DNA from: Streptomyces griseus
Lineage (GTDB): Bacteria > Actinomycetota > Actinomycetes > Streptomycetales > Streptomycetaceae
Reading direction: 5' to 3'
DNA length: 64,000 nucleotides
NCBI RefSeq assembly: GCF_900460065.1
Contig: NZ_UAVD01000028.1
Span: 310,001-374,000 of the forward strand
The notes beneath the pieces were generated by a model, which did not search any database, had not been told where the DNA came from, and saw nothing but the letters and a program-made list of their open reading frames with translations. The position numbers and the translations under genes are program-made. Each line of letters begins with the position of its first letter. The first letter of the stretch is position 1. Positions 62,854 through 64,000 of the stretch are shown piece by piece.

Positions 62854-63815
62854 CGGGAGGCCTCCAGCGGTTCGGCGCCCGCCGCTATCCGGGCCAGGTT
62901 CGTCAGGGAGCGGGAACCGGGCAGCAGATAGTCGCTGTGGCCGCCGTCGCCCGCGTCGAACACCCCGGCCCCGAACCGGTCCGCCACCGGATCGGTCCCG
63001 AAGCCGACCGTCGCCACGAACGGCACCCGCACCCGGACATGGGGCACCCGGGCGATCCAGTCCCCGCCGCTCCGGCCCGCCCACACCCGGGCCCCGGTGC
63101 GCAGCGCGGCGGCGTCCGGGGCTCCGACCCCGGGGCTGCCGTAGAGGACGAGGGCGTCGGCCGCCGTCCCCCGCGCGGACCGGGCGCAGACCACCGAACC
63201 GTAGGAGTGGCAGAGCAGGCTGATCCGGGCACCGGGGAGCATCGCGCGCACCCCGTCCACCAGGGCGCGCAGCCCCGGCGCGGCCTCGTCGGCCCGACCG
63301 GCGGTCAGGGCGGCGGGGCCGACGGCGGCGGGCGTGCGGTAGCCGAGCCAGGCGACGACGGCCGCGTCCGCCCCCAACTCCCGGTGCAGTGCCCTGGCGT
63401 CACGCCGCAGCCGCCAGTACGCGTCCAGTCCGACGCCCGCCCCGGGCACCAGCACCGCGACCCGCCGGGCGGCGGACAGGTCCCCGACGACCTCGGTGCT
63501 CCGCCCGCCGTCCCGCCCGTCGAAGGCGAGGAACCGCCGCCCGGGCTCGGCCATCTCCCGCAGCGAGGCGGCCCGCCGCAGGTCCCCGTGCTCCGCCGCC
63601 GCCCGTTCGGCGGCCCGGATGTCCTGCCGGCTCACCGCGTACCGCCGGGCGAGCGCCGTCGGGTCCGCGTCCCGCAGCGGACCGTGAACGCTCGGCGCGG
63701 GGGCGGGCACGGCTGCGGGCCGGGCCGCTCCGGACACCGGCACGGCCACCGCGAAAGTGACGAGGGCGGCGAGCAGGGCGCGGAACCGGCGGGCTCCGCG
63801 CGGGCGGTCGGGCAT
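62850..63815 (-). CDS. Secreted DUF1023-type alpha/beta hydrolase
   Basis: Protein of 321 residues with a signal-like N-terminus (RFRALLAALVTFAVAVPVSG). The alpha/beta-hydrolase core has RVAVLVPGAGVGLDAYWRL (oxyanion region) and the nucleophile elbow LLCHSYGSVVC, where the serine is in CHSYGS rather than GHSYGS. GVFDAGDGGHSDYL supplies the acid/His end. Members are lipases or esterases of unknown substrate. It overlaps the acyltransferase gene by four bases, so the two may act on the same surface molecule. Confidence 0.85.
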   Translation of the reverse strand: MPDRPRGARRFRALLAALVTFAVAVPVSGAARPAAVPAPAPSVHGPLRDADPTALARRYAVSRQDIRAAERAAAEHGDLRRAASLREMAEPGRRFLAFDGRDGGRSTEVVGDLSAARRVAVLVPGAGVGLDAYWRLRRDARALHRELGADAAVVAWLGYRTPAAVGPAALTAGRADEAAPGLRALVDGVRAMLPGARISLLCHSYGSVVCARSARGTAADALVLYGSPGVGAPDAAALRTGARVWAGRSGGDWIARVPHVRVRVPFVATVGFGTDPVADRFGAGVFDAGDGGHSDYLLPGSRSLTNLARIAAGAEPLEASR

Positions 63816-64000
63816 GGGGTGGGGTCCTTCCGTACCAGGGGCATCGCGTGCTTGCGGTACAGAAGTTAGGGACGGGGGCCGGTAGTCGGCGTCCCGCTGG
63901 AGGGGGCTCTCGCGGGGTGGCTCTCAGGTATGACGTGGGGGACACGGGCGGGGACGGGCCGGCGGGGTCCGGCTGCCGGGGCGGGGCGGGCGGGGCGTCG

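Overview
The window reads as one contiguous piece of a Streptomyces chromosome. It is very GC-rich with strong third-position G/C bias. Gene content and order match what I remember of the S. coelicolor sigR to sigH region: sigR-rsrA, def, nrdABS under a B12 riboswitch, cstA, dasR-dasABC-dasD-nagB, a PdtaS-type kinase, wblE, and rshA-sigH. That comparison is from memory and was not computed. No rRNA, tRNA, CRISPR array, insertion sequence or prophage was recognised.

Layout. 1-3350: thiol-stress sigma factor SigR and its zinc anti-sigma RsrA, a TPR protein, peptide deformylase and a strong terminator. 3390-5515: a secreted zinc D,D-carboxypeptidase, a GlxA/AraC regulator (probable nrdS) and a small membrane ORF. 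5538-9266: class Ia ribonucleotide reductase nrdAB behind an AdoCbl riboswitch. 9293-14362: GNAT enzyme, lipoprotein, YbdD/CstA pyruvate or peptide transporter pair, and a TrmB/LuxR-type regulator. 14763-26592: a tightly coupled, one-direction cluster for a membrane-assembled glycoconjugate. It holds two GT2 enzymes, one GT4, a flippase-like membrane protein, a class III aminotransferase, a sugar epimerase, a UbiA enzyme like decaprenyl-phosphate phosphoribosyltransferase, two membrane-anchored EEP hydrolases and an aldo/keto reductase. It is the least explained part of the window.

26683-34914: the chitin and GlcNAc locus, with DasR, the chitobiose ABC transporter DasABC, the GH3 hexosaminidase DasD, NagB and a second SIS-domain sugar-phosphate enzyme. 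Several DasR-type operators are visible, including weak candidates in front of the glycan cluster and the downstream kinase. 35279-43549: PdtaS-like kinase, WblE with a CRP-like site over its promoter, a lipid kinase, SigH with its anti-sigma factor, a UBP zinc finger, a Na+/H+ antiporter and a D-cysteine desulfhydrase/ACC deaminase-like enzyme. 43601-45414: NO-detoxifying flavohaemoglobin and NsrR, each with a clear NsrR-type operator.

45553-48777: a family 2B encapsulin shell with an inserted cyclic-nucleotide-binding domain, followed by a polyprenyl diphosphate synthase (the likely cargo) and a GNAT enzyme. 48830-57216: hypothetical and membrane proteins, a GntR regulator, a divergent snapalysin/LysR pair with a T-N11-A operator, NAD-binding proteins and a long (PTPTE)n wall-anchored surface protein. 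57250-63815: two tandem SseB/DUF1266 paralogues, a NarL-type two-component pair, an acyltransferase and an exported alpha/beta hydrolase.

Starts were chosen from ribosome binding sites, overlaps with neighbours and family length, so several differ from the longest open frame. Family assignments rest on motifs read by eye; no database search was run.
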